This document shows, piece after piece, positions 23,736 to 31,188 of a stretch of 57,317 bases of DNA; the first letter of the stretch is position 1; each line of letters opens with the position of its first letter. The notes beneath the pieces are model-generated. The model saw only the letters and a list, made by a program, of their open reading frames with translations, ran no database searches and was not told the origin of the DNA. Made by a program: the position numbers and the translations under genes. The DNA is taken from positions 1 through 57,317 of the forward strand of contig DDPR01000010.1 of assembly GCA_002342295.1 (NCBI GenBank). The letters are read 5' to 3'. The stretch comes from Burkholderiales bacterium UBA2463. GTDB lineage: Bacteria; Pseudomonadota; Gammaproteobacteria; Burkholderiales; Burkholderiaceae_A.

Positions 23736-23763
23736 ATGATACCGACAAAATTCAGCCTGTCAA
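23736..23763 (-). promoter_or_regulatory. Sigma70-type promoter for the PBP7 gene
   Basis: On the minus strand TTGACA (23763-23758) and TATCAT (23741-23736) are separated by 16 bases. The start codon of the PBP7-like gene lies about 28 bases beyond the -10. This is one of the best promoter matches in the window. Confidence 0.7.
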
Positions 23764-23789
23764 AGAAAACCTCTTTCTTTTTCCTAGGG

Positions 23790-24701
23790 TTAGCACCCGA
23801 TCCTCAGAAAGATGTCTAAGCCCAGACGAATCGTCTGAAGGTGGGCAGCCACCGTGAGCGAGATGGGTCGGGCGTAGCCCCCTGCCATCGCCACCGCTGT
23901 GGCCAGTCCCTGGGAGGCCGCCCAGTGGAACACCCGAGCGTCTCGCTGGGCAAGCCCAGCCAGCGAAACTCGAAGCCGACCAAGTCGATCTTGCTCCAGC
24001 GGGTCCGCTCCGGCCAGAAAGATGAGGAGGTCGGGGCGATAGTCCTGCGCAACCAAGAGCGCCTGTTCCACGGCGAGGAGATACTCCTCGTCCCCCGCCC
24101 CATCAGCCAGTCCGCAATCCCAATCGGATCGGGCCTTCTCAAACGGGAAGTTCGCCTCGCCGTGAACCGAGAGCGTCATCACGGTTGGATCCCCAGCGAA
24201 GATCTCTGCAGTGCCGTTGCCTTGATGCACATCGAGGTCAAGAATGGCCACACGCCTGGCCAGACCCTCGGCCTGCATGAGACGGGCAGCCACTGCAGCA
24301 TCGTTAAAACAACAGAATCCCTCTCCGCGAGCGTGACTCGCATGGTGGGTTCCGCCAGCCAGGTTAAACGAGATCCGACAGGGCCCAGCAAGCGCAGAGC
24401 GAGCGGCTGCAATCGTCGCGCCAGTCGAGCGACGGGATCGCTCAACCATCGCAGGTGACCACGGAAACCCGATCGCCTTTATCAGCCCCTCGCTGAGCGT
24501 GCCCGACACAAGGGCATCGACATAAGAAGGGTGATGGGCCAGAGCGAGCTGGCCATCGCTTGCAGCGGGCGGCTCCTGGAGCACCAGATCCGCCCATCCG
24601 CTCACCTCCTCGCGCACCAGCCGGTACTTTTCCATCGGAAAGCGATGCCCGTCAGGCAGGGGCAAAACGAAACGGTCCGCGCTGTAGGCGGCGGCCTGCA
24701 C
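23790..24701 (-). CDS. Histone deacetylase family protein (AcuC/acetylpolyamine hydrolase-like)
   Basis: The 303-residue protein belongs to the Zn-dependent arginase/deacetylase fold. It contains LPDGHRFPMEKYR near the start, GGTHHASHARGEGFCCFND with the paired catalytic His residues, and DLDVHQGNGTAEIF with the Zn-binding Asp and His. Bacterial relatives deacetylate small acetyl-amines or acetylated enzymes; the substrate here is unknown. The chosen start is a GTG at 24701, which lies five bases after the upstream gene and places FVLPLPDGHRFP close to the N-terminus; a longer frame enters the neighbouring gene. Confidence 0.88.
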   Translation of the reverse strand: MQAAAYSADRFVLPLPDGHRFPMEKYRLVREEVSGWADLVLQEPPAASDGQLALAHHPSYVDALVSGTLSEGLIKAIGFPWSPAMVERSRRSTGATIAAARSALAGPCRISFNLAGGTHHASHARGEGFCCFNDAAVAARLMQAEGLARRVAILDLDVHQGNGTAEIFAGDPTVMTLSVHGEANFPFEKARSDWDCGLADGAGDEEYLLAVEQALLVAQDYRPDLLIFLAGADPLEQDRLGRLRVSLAGLAQRDARVFHWAASQGLATAVAMAGGYARPISLTVAAHLQTIRLGLDIFLRIGC

Positions 24702-24705
24702 CGAC

Positions 24706-25530
24706 TTAACGACGAACCTTTCTCTCCTCAAGCACCTCGCCTCCCAGAGCCAACACTCCGGCGCGCAGGCGACTGTAGGCCTCATCAAGCCGAGTCAGTG
24801 AGGATGGGTCTTGAGTGGCGCGACCACCTGAGAGCTTCAGACCCAGCTCGAGAAAACGCTTTGCAGAGGCGTCTCCAGGGACCGGAGCAGCCGGAAGGCT
24901 GTAGATCTTGAGGTCGGGAAAGGTCCGATGAATCTCCTCCATGAGGGGCGTGACCGCTGCCTCATAGACACCCGCAACCATGAAGGACTGGTCGAGCTCG
25001 GCAAGCGATTGAAAGGCGTGCTGAAAATGCGTGTCGAGCACCCACTCCATCATGGGCCAGGCCATCACTGGAAAGCCCGGGAGAAAAAAGTGTCGATGAA
25101 TAGAGAACCCAGGAATCTTGTTGTAGGGATTGGGGACGATGTCTGAACCCTCTGGGAACTCCCCCATACGCAGTCTCTCGGGCGTGAGGGGTTGACCCGA
25201 CTCTTCGCACCGCTGGGCAATAAGACTCCTTGCCTCGGGATGAAGCGCAAGCGGACGACCAAGGGCCTTCGCAGCTGCTTGGCGAGTGTGGTCATCGGGC
25301 GTGGAGCCAATGCCCCCGCAGCCAAACACCAGATCTTGCGAGGCGAAAGAGTGCGAGAGCGCATCGACGCACCGCTGGGGATCATCGCCGAGATAGTGCA
25401 CCCAGGAGAGTGCGAGCCCCCTGGAACCAAGAATCTCCCGAGTCTTTTGAAAGTGCTTGTCCTCTCGTTTGCCGGAGAGAATCTCGTCGCCAAAGATGTA
25501 GAGGCCGACGGTCAAAGAGGGATGGGTCAC
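24706..25530 (-). CDS. Molybdopterin-binding (MoaB/CinA N-terminal) domain protein
   Basis: The 274-residue protein has the MoCF fold shared by MoaB, MogA and CinA: GLYIFGDEILSGKREDKHF near the start and GCGGIGSTPDDHTRQAAA near residue 80, then PGFPVMAWPMMEWVL. Proteins of this kind are often annotated as competence/damage-inducible protein A, but this one lacks the CinA deamidase domain, so its function is open. The start is GTG at 25530, six bases after a TATAAT on this strand; the open frame continues upstream without support. Confidence 0.85.
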   Translation of the reverse strand: MTHPSLTVGLYIFGDEILSGKREDKHFQKTREILGSRGLALSWVHYLGDDPQRCVDALSHSFASQDLVFGCGGIGSTPDDHTRQAAAKALGRPLALHPEARSLIAQRCEESGQPLTPERLRMGEFPEGSDIVPNPYNKIPGFSIHRHFFLPGFPVMAWPMMEWVLDTHFQHAFQSLAELDQSFMVAGVYEAAVTPLMEEIHRTFPDLKIYSLPAAPVPGDASAKRFLELGLKLSGGRATQDPSSLTRLDEAYSRLRAGVLALGGEVLEERKVRR

Positions 25531-25536
25531 CCCCAA

Positions 25537-25544
25537 ATTATACT
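25537..25544. promoter_or_regulatory. Shared divergent -10 elements between the MoCF gene and argA
   Basis: The eight bases ATTATACT contain TATACT on the plus strand (25539-25544) and TATAAT on the minus strand (25542-25537). Each is followed by exactly six bases and then a start codon: GTG of the MoCF-domain gene and ATG of argA. If these are true -10 boxes, both transcripts would begin at or next to the start codon. No good -35 boxes were seen, so the reading is tentative. Confidence 0.4.
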
Positions 25545-25550
25545 GTCGCG

Positions 25551-26894
25551 ATGTCAAATGACCCCCTCCCCTCTCTGCCCAACAGCTCGGTCGGTCACGG
25601 TTTCGTGTCATGGCTTCGGTCCGTTGCCCCGTATATCCACGCATTTAGAAATCAGACCTTCGTCATTGCATTCCCCGGGGAGCTGGTGGCCGAAGGTCGC
25701 CTAGAGTCTCTCGTTCACGATGTGGCGCTTCTTCAGGCCATGGGCATGCGAATCGTCCTCGCTTACGGGTCGCGCCCACAGGTGGAAGAGCAGCTGAGGC
25801 TGCGCAGGCTTGAGGACCAATACAGCCAGGGCATGCGCATCACCGATCCCGCAGCGCTGGAGTGCGCGAAGGAGGCAGCCGGCGAGTTGCGGCTCGATAT
25901 TGAGGCGGCGTTCTCGGCCGGGCTTCCCAACACGCCGATGGGCAATTCGCGTATCCGAATTATCAGCGGCAACTTCGTCACCGCGCGACCCGTTGGCATC
26001 GTGGACGGAATCGACTTCCAACACACGGGCCTGGTGAGAAAGATTGAGACCGATTCGATTCAGCAGGCCCTCAAAGGAGGCTCCATCGTGCTGGTGCCAC
26101 CGCTGGGTTTTTCTCCAACCGGCGATGCATTCAACCTTTCGCTAGAGGATGTCGCTGCTAGCCTGGCCGTTGCCCTTGACGCCGATAAGCTCATCTTCTT
26201 GGTGCCCGACGGGGCCGTCCCTCGGGACCAGACCCTGCCCCTGAGCGAGATCTCCGAAGAAGCGGCCGAAGGCCTTCTCGCAAAGGGCGTGCTCTCGGAG
26301 CAGGCGTCCTTCACCCTCAGTCACGGGCTTCGCGCCTGTCGGGGCGGTGTTGAGCGCGCCCACGTGGTTCCCTATGAGCCCGATGGCTCACTCCTGCTTG
26401 AACTCTTCACCCACGACGGTGTGGGCGTCATGCTCGTCGAGGAGACGCTCGAGGCGCTCCGCCCCGCCACCGTGGATGATGTTGCCGCCATCGTCTCGCT
26501 CATAGAGCCTCTTGAGGCAGACGGCACGCTGGCGCCTCGTGGGCGCTCGGCTGTGGAGCGAGAGATCGATCGGTTTACGGTCATTGAGCATGACGGCGTG
26601 ATTTTCGGGTGTGCCGCCCTCTACACCTTCGAGGGTTCACCGATGGGGGAGCTCGGCTGCCTCATGGTTCGTCCAGACACGCGCGAGAAAGGGGATGGGG
26701 AGCGCCTTCTTAAGAGCATCGAACATCAGGCCCGCCAGGCAGGGTTGCGCGCACTTTTCGTTCTCACCACTCGAACGACGCACTGGTTTCTCAAGCGTGG
26801 ATTTCAGCCAGCCCAGGTCGATGAGCTTCCAGAGGTGAGAAAGTCGCTCTACAACCGGGATCGCAAGTCGCAGGTGCTCATTAAGACGCTCTGA
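25551..26894 (+). CDS. argA: Amino-acid N-acetyltransferase (N-acetylglutamate synthase)
   Basis: The 447-residue protein has an N-terminal amino-acid-kinase-like domain (about residues 15-290, starting near FVIAFPGELV) and a C-terminal GNAT domain (about 300-440, with MGELGCLMVRPDTREKGDGERLL). This is the classical ArgA architecture that acetylates glutamate in the first step of arginine synthesis. The start at 25551 reads MSNDPLPSLPN; the open frame is longer upstream but overlaps the divergent gene. No ribosome site is visible. argD and argF are found near the right end of the window. Confidence 0.95.
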   Translation: MSNDPLPSLPNSSVGHGFVSWLRSVAPYIHAFRNQTFVIAFPGELVAEGRLESLVHDVALLQAMGMRIVLAYGSRPQVEEQLRLRRLEDQYSQGMRITDPAALECAKEAAGELRLDIEAAFSAGLPNTPMGNSRIRIISGNFVTARPVGIVDGIDFQHTGLVRKIETDSIQQALKGGSIVLVPPLGFSPTGDAFNLSLEDVAASLAVALDADKLIFLVPDGAVPRDQTLPLSEISEEAAEGLLAKGVLSEQASFTLSHGLRACRGGVERAHVVPYEPDGSLLLELFTHDGVGVMLVEETLEALRPATVDDVAAIVSLIEPLEADGTLAPRGRSAVEREIDRFTVIEHDGVIFGCAALYTFEGSPMGELGCLMVRPDTREKGDGERLLKSIEHQARQAGLRALFVLTTRTTHWFLKRGFQPAQVDELPEVRKSLYNRDRKSQVLIKTL

Positions 26895-27636
26895 CGAGCG
26901 GAATGGGTGTGGGCTCACGACGGCGCAACATCCAGGCTGCGCCGAGCAGGTTCGGTGCATGGGCCCACTCCGAGTCGAGCCAGACCACCAGAGCCGCCTC
27001 GCCCTCATCGAGGGCACTGGGAGTGGTTCTCAGGGGGCCCTCGCCCGTGGGGGCCTCGCAAAAACAGAACTCCGGAAAACACGGCAGGCTCAGGACCCGA
27101 TAGCCTGCATGACCGGGCTCCAACCGAGCGAGCGCGCCAACCGGGGCCAGTCTTGAGCGCTCCACCAGCCAGCGTTCATCGGGGGTCTGGGCCCGAGACT
27201 GGTTGGGCTCGGCATAGAAGAGGCGCTGACCGTCGGCGGACGCCCAGGCATGCGCACCCGATACTCCCTCGACCCTCGCGAGAAGATGACGAACTCGCGG
27301 GGACACCCTCGGATCGCCGCGGCTTCGGAGCGACTCGGGAATGGGGTGGGCGCGCGAGAGCACCAGCTGACGCAGCCAAGAGAGACTGGTCTGTCGAACA
27401 TCCGAGAGACACCCAGGCGTATGCAGGGTAGAGGCCAGCAGGGTCATCAGACTGACGACGCTGGTCTCTTGGGTGAGCCAATCGAAAGGGGTCCGCGCCC
27501 GCTCGGCTGAGCCCTCTCGCGACTCGCGTAGTCGGACCGCCTCGCCCGCGGACGCGGCGCCCTTCGCAGAGAGAAGCGAATCAATGCCCGAAAGGAGCCC
27601 GTCGAGGGCATCGCCAAGATCAGAGTGACCGCTCAT
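26881..27636 (-). CDS. Hypothetical protein downstream of the dnaQ operon
   Basis: The 251-residue product is not recognised. It is soluble-looking, rich in Ser, Arg, Leu and Ala, with no signal peptide or membrane helix. The N-terminal part may be helical (LGDALDGLLSGIDSLLSA), and the C-terminal half has several Trp and Pro residues (RVLSLPCFPEFCFCEAP). It is the last gene of the leftward operon from the methyltransferase and dnaQ, overlapping the preceding gene by 17 bases and argA by 14 bases. Conserved coupling suggests a real gene. Confidence 0.7.
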   Translation of the reverse strand: MSGHSDLGDALDGLLSGIDSLLSAKGAASAGEAVRLRESREGSAERARTPFDWLTQETSVVSLMTLLASTLHTPGCLSDVRQTSLSWLRQLVLSRAHPIPESLRSRGDPRVSPRVRHLLARVEGVSGAHAWASADGQRLFYAEPNQSRAQTPDERWLVERSRLAPVGALARLEPGHAGYRVLSLPCFPEFCFCEAPTGEGPLRTTPSALDEGEAALVVWLDSEWAHAPNLLGAAWMLRRREPTPIPLVRAS

Positions 27637-28225
27637 GATCCGCGAGGGTGACCAGAGAGGCCATCAAAGCATGTTGACCGCCACGAAGCGCGTCGAGGGA
27701 GTCCTCGAGATCGTCAAGCGCTGCGCGTGCCTGCGCGAGGTCTTCGGGTACGCGAAAGTCGTGTGGATCAAGACTCACATTGAGGAGCGAGGCTCGCACC
27801 GACTCCAGTTGCGCGGTGGCCCTCCCGAGTTCTTCCTCGGCCGCGAAGAGTTGTCGCTCGAGGGTGGCCAGGTGAGTCGCCTCGCTCTCCTCGATTGGCA
27901 AAGGGGCGACATCCGACTCCCTTGGAATGCTCACGAGACAGATGGTGGACCAGACGGTGAGGAGGGCGGTCAGCGCTGCGAAGACCGCCAGCAAGGGGAT
28001 ACCATGCTCGGACCAGTCCAGGAGCTCGTCGGGATAGATTCCGACGTCGGCCAGCGCTCGAAGCATCTGGGCCAGCAGCTGCCACCCGTCTGCCAGCAGG
28101 GGGTCGTCCGAGGGGAGAATGAAAATGCCCAGCGCATGCAGGGACACCCCGAGAACGAGGCTTAGCCAGGCAAGACCCTGCGTGAGTTGCGCCCTCCGAA
28201 GGCGCCGAGTGGTGCGACTAGTCAT
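27620..28225 (-). CDS. Hypothetical membrane protein with coiled-coil C-terminus
   Basis: The 201-residue product is not recognised. It has two likely membrane helices (about residues 15-36, GLAWLSLVLGVSLHALGIF, and 75-98, PLLAVFAALTALLTVWSTI) with a short loop between. A C-terminal region (about 115-195) with heptad-like Leu and Glu repeats (THLATLERQLFAAEEELGRA) suggests a coiled coil. It overlaps its upstream neighbour by 8 bases and its downstream neighbour by 17 bases. The layout resembles a membrane-anchored scaffold, but no function is claimed. Confidence 0.72.
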   Translation of the reverse strand: MTSRTTRRLRRAQLTQGLAWLSLVLGVSLHALGIFILPSDDPLLADGWQLLAQMLRALADVGIYPDELLDWSEHGIPLLAVFAALTALLTVWSTICLVSIPRESDVAPLPIEESEATHLATLERQLFAAEEELGRATAQLESVRASLLNVSLDPHDFRVPEDLAQARAALDDLEDSLDALRGGQHALMASLVTLADHERSL

Positions 28226-28490
28226 CGGAAACCCAGTCTAGACGATCGGCAAGGAGTGCCTGCCGCATGTCACCGTTTGCGCGCAGCAAGACGAGGGCCT
28301 TTGCGGCATTCGAGACCTCCGCCCCGAGCATGGGCTCCTGGGCAAGAACGCTATGCCCACCGGCGATGGCGAGCCAGAGCCCGTCCATCCCGGTTTCAGT
28401 CAGCACCACCTCCCGGGCGGACACGACTCGCTCAACGGAGTCGGAGGCCAAGATCATCTGCTGGCCGCCCCGCCACAGCCTCAGCTTCAT
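28218..28490 (-). CDS. Hypothetical 90-residue protein following dnaQ
   Basis: The product is small and unrecognised: MKLRLWRGGQQMILASDS at the N-terminus, then mixed hydrophobic strands (VVLTETGMDGLWLAIAG) and an Asp-rich end. No membrane helix is obvious. The start at 28490 overlaps the dnaQ stop as ATGA, which supports this start over the in-frame ATG 27 bases upstream. It appears translationally coupled to dnaQ and to the next membrane protein. Confidence 0.7.
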   Translation of the reverse strand: MKLRLWRGGQQMILASDSVERVVSAREVVLTETGMDGLWLAIAGGHSVLAQEPMLGAEVSNAAKALVLLRANGDMRQALLADRLDWVSDD

Positions 28491-29194
28491 GTGGCCGAGG
28501 CCTTCACGCGACGCCAAATCGAGCCGCCGGGACAGATCTTGTCAATCTCATCGAGCATGGCCTCATGGGCGGCAATCTCTTCGGGCGTCGGCTCAATCAC
28601 GATGAGCCGCGAGAGGAGTTCAGGGTCCAGTGGGGGCAGGTCATTGGGGTCCTCTTCCAGCAGGTCATCGAAGGTCTCCTGACCCCGCGTCATGGCGAGG
28701 TACACCTCGGCCAGAAGCTCCGCATCGAGGAGCGCGCCATGAAAGACACGATGCTCATTAGAGACTCCGTAACGGCCGCAGAGCGCATCCAGAGACTTGC
28801 TCTGTCCGGGATGAAGCTCTCGAGCGATACGCATGCTGTCGGTAACCGTGGCGACAAGCCTCTCCATGGGGTCTCGACTCAGCCGGGCCAATTCTGCGTT
28901 CAAGAAGCCCACATCAAAGGGCGCGTTGTGAATGATGACTTCCGCATCGCGAATAAAGCTGACGAAGTCATCTGCCACTTCGCGGAACGTCGGCTTGTCC
29001 TTCAGCATGTCCCAGGTGAAGCCATGGACTCGCGAGGCTCCCTCATCGATCTCTCGCTCGGGGTTCAGATAGACGTGCAGTCGCTGACCGGTGAGCCGAC
29101 GATTCACCATCTCCACGCAGCCAATCTCGATGATGCGATGCCCCCGCTCAACCTCAAGGCCTGTTGTCTCCGTATCCAGAACGACCGTTCTCAT
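28487..29194 (-). CDS. dnaQ: DNA polymerase III epsilon subunit
   Basis: The 235-residue 3'-5' exonuclease proofreads for the replicative polymerase. Exo motifs are visible: VVLDTETTGLE (Exo I), IIHNAPFDVGFLNAEL (Exo II) and HGALLDAELLAEVY (Exo III, DEDDh type). The C-terminal tail after about residue 180 would bind the alpha subunit. The ATG overlaps the rnhA stop (ATGA). The rnhA-dnaQ pair is common in proteobacteria, here followed by three unusual small genes. Confidence 0.96.
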   Translation of the reverse strand: MRTVVLDTETTGLEVERGHRIIEIGCVEMVNRRLTGQRLHVYLNPEREIDEGASRVHGFTWDMLKDKPTFREVADDFVSFIRDAEVIIHNAPFDVGFLNAELARLSRDPMERLVATVTDSMRIARELHPGQSKSLDALCGRYGVSNEHRVFHGALLDAELLAEVYLAMTRGQETFDDLLEEDPNDLPPLDPELLSRLIVIEPTPEEIAAHEAMLDEIDKICPGGSIWRRVKASAT

Positions 29195-29652
29195 CCTTCA
29201 CCCTTCTCTTTCCATGACCCCTGGTCTGCGCCTCGATTGGCCAGCGCATCCGCACGCTCATTCTCAGGGTGACCGTCGTGTCCCCGCACCCATTCCCAGC
29301 GCACCTGATGCACGGAGAGGGCGGCATCCAAAGCCTCCCAGAGGTCCTGGTTGGCCACAGGCTTTCCGGTACTCGTCTTCCATCCCTTCTTCTTCCAGTT
29401 TGCCATCCAACTCTGAATACCCTGCATCACATACTGGGAGTCCGTCACCAGCGTCACCTGGCAGGGTCGCTTCAGCGCACGAAGGCCCTCAATGGCCGCA
29501 GTGAGTTCCATACGGTTATTGGTCGTGTGGGCCTCTCCGCCCCAGAGCTCTCTCTCGACCTCTCCACAGCGCATCAACACCCCCCAACCCCCTCGCCCTG
29601 GGTTGCCCTTGCAGGCGCCATCTGTGAAGAGCTCGACACGGTCAAGCGACAC
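29191..29652 (-). CDS. rnhA: Ribonuclease HI
   Basis: The 153-residue enzyme degrades RNA in RNA-DNA hybrids. The active-site acidic residues lie in FTDGACKGNPG, NNRMELTAAI and VTDSQYV, and GHDGHPENERADALAN carries the late His and Asp. The start is a GTG at 29652 with GAGAGGGG seven bases upstream, inside the end of the methyltransferase gene, so the two overlap by 11 bases. Length is normal for RNase HI. Confidence 0.96.
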   Translation of the reverse strand: MSLDRVELFTDGACKGNPGRGGWGVLMRCGEVERELWGGEAHTTNNRMELTAAIEGLRALKRPCQVTLVTDSQYVMQGIQSWMANWKKKGWKTSTGKPVANQDLWEALDAALSVHQVRWEWVRGHDGHPENERADALANRGADQGSWKEKGEG

Positions 29653-30421
29653 GTCGCTGCCCCTCTCGATGCGCCTGAGTCGGTGTAACCACCGCTGTGC
29701 CTTTGGGCCGACGGCCTGCAGTGCGCCACGTAGGACTGATCACGCGAAGGCCCGCTTTGCGCTTCACGGCACCAATCCAATAGATGGCTCCGAGCATGGG
29801 CCACCATCGGGCCCCCGCAGGCTCAAGCCAGGCCAGTCGATTCCACCACGTGGGCGTTCGACAGACGGGGCGATAAATGCCGAGTTCGCCCTGGTCAACC
29901 GACAGACCCAAAAGCTTGCACCAGTCGCGAATTCGGCCTGATGAGATCCAGCGGCCCGAGATGGGGGGGAAGCTTACTGTCGCCTCAGGGCGATGAAGGG
30001 CCCAGAGGCTATGCGGGTTGAGGCCAACAACCACCAATCGTCCTTCTGGGATGAGCACGCGTTCGGCCTCTCTGAGCAGCGCGTGAGGATCCTCAACCTG
30101 CTCAAGCGCGTGGGCGAGTACGAGAAGATCGAGAGACTCACTCTCAAACGGCAGCGCATCTGGTGAGCAGACCACGACGCCCACCTCGCTCGGAGGGTGG
30201 GGCTCAAGTGGGGCGTAGAGTTGAATCGTGCCGCGGCCTGCCATGCGATTGGTGCGAAGCGGCTCGAGATGAGGCGGTGCCAAAGCGACCGCCTTGTAGC
30301 CAAACGCATCGGCAAGTCGACGATCGAACCAGCCCTGCTCGGCTGCGATAAGCTGGGCGCCGCTGGGCGACTCAAGCCACCGAAGCCATGCAGTGAATGG
30401 ATTGGAGGGCGGGGTGCTCAT
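29642..30421 (-). CDS. SAM-dependent methyltransferase (class I)
   Basis: The 259-residue protein has a methyltransferase domain with the region DALPFESESLDLLVLAHALEQVEDP and VLIPEGRLVVVGLNPHSLW, typical of type-11 methyltransferases. The Gly-rich SAM motif is weak. Such a gene commonly precedes rnhA-dnaQ in betaproteobacteria; its substrate is unknown. ATG at 30421 is preferred to a TTG six bases upstream. It is divergent from gloB across only 21 bases. Confidence 0.85.
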   Translation of the reverse strand: MSTPPSNPFTAWLRWLESPSGAQLIAAEQGWFDRRLADAFGYKAVALAPPHLEPLRTNRMAGRGTIQLYAPLEPHPPSEVGVVVCSPDALPFESESLDLLVLAHALEQVEDPHALLREAERVLIPEGRLVVVGLNPHSLWALHRPEATVSFPPISGRWISSGRIRDWCKLLGLSVDQGELGIYRPVCRTPTWWNRLAWLEPAGARWWPMLGAIYWIGAVKRKAGLRVISPTWRTAGRRPKGTAVVTPTQAHREGQRRVA

Positions 30422-30442
30422 AGACAACCGCCGGGAGACGCA

Positions 30443-31183
30443 ATGCGGGTCATCGCCATTCCTTCATTCTCTGACAATATCATTTGGGGCCTCTGTAACG
30501 ACCGGGCCGTAGCACTGGTCGATCCGGGAGATGCCGCACCTGCGCGGACATGGCTTGAAGACAACGGGCTCGTGCTCGAAGGCATCCTCATCACACATCA
30601 CCACGCCGACCACGTGGGCGGTGTGGACTCACTCTGTCGTTACTTTGGCGTGCGCGATGTGTATGGCCCAGCCGCCTGCCGGCCCCACGGAGTCACCCAG
30701 CCCGTCATGGAGGGCAGCATCGTCAGTCTTCCCCTGCTCGGCCTTCATCTGCGCGTCATGGAGGTTCCGGGCCATACCCTCGATCACATTGCCTTCTACG
30801 CCGAGCCGGCCGGGGAGGCAGGCATGCTTTTTTGCGGGGACACCCTCTTTGCGGCGGGCTGCGGCCGACTGCTTGGAGGCGAAGCAAAGCAACTCTGGGA
30901 ATCCCTTCAAACATTGGCCCGACTGCCTGCGACAACGAGAATCTTTTGCGCCCATGAGTACACCGTGGCGAACCTTCACTTTGCAGCATCGGAATTTCCG
31001 AATGACGCGCCAATCCGCGAACGCCTTCAAAAGTGCCAAGCGCAGCGGCTTGGGGGTGCGTTCACACTGCCGAGCACGCTCTCCGAGGAGTTGCTCACAA
31101 ATCCGTTTCTTCGGGCGGGCAATCTGACGGACTTTGCGGCGATGCGCGCGAGAAAGGACGTCTTTCGGGCGCCCTCGGGCTAG
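30443..31183 (+). CDS. gloB: Hydroxyacylglutathione hydrolase (glyoxalase II)
   Basis: The 246-residue metallo-beta-lactamase-fold enzyme hydrolyses S-lactoylglutathione in methylglyoxal detoxification. Metal ligands are in ITHHHADHVGG, VPGHTLDH, GDTLFAAGCGRL and FCAHEYT. The C-terminal helical domain is slightly short but of normal order. ATG at 30443 gives the conserved start MRVIAIPSFSDN with GGGAG upstream; the longer open frame lies over the divergent methyltransferase. mltD follows five bases later. Confidence 0.96.
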   Translation: MRVIAIPSFSDNIIWGLCNDRAVALVDPGDAAPARTWLEDNGLVLEGILITHHHADHVGGVDSLCRYFGVRDVYGPAACRPHGVTQPVMEGSIVSLPLLGLHLRVMEVPGHTLDHIAFYAEPAGEAGMLFCGDTLFAAGCGRLLGGEAKQLWESLQTLARLPATTRIFCAHEYTVANLHFAASEFPNDAPIRERLQKCQAQRLGGAFTLPSTLSEELLTNPFLRAGNLTDFAAMRARKDVFRAPSG

Positions 31184-31188
31184 ACTAG

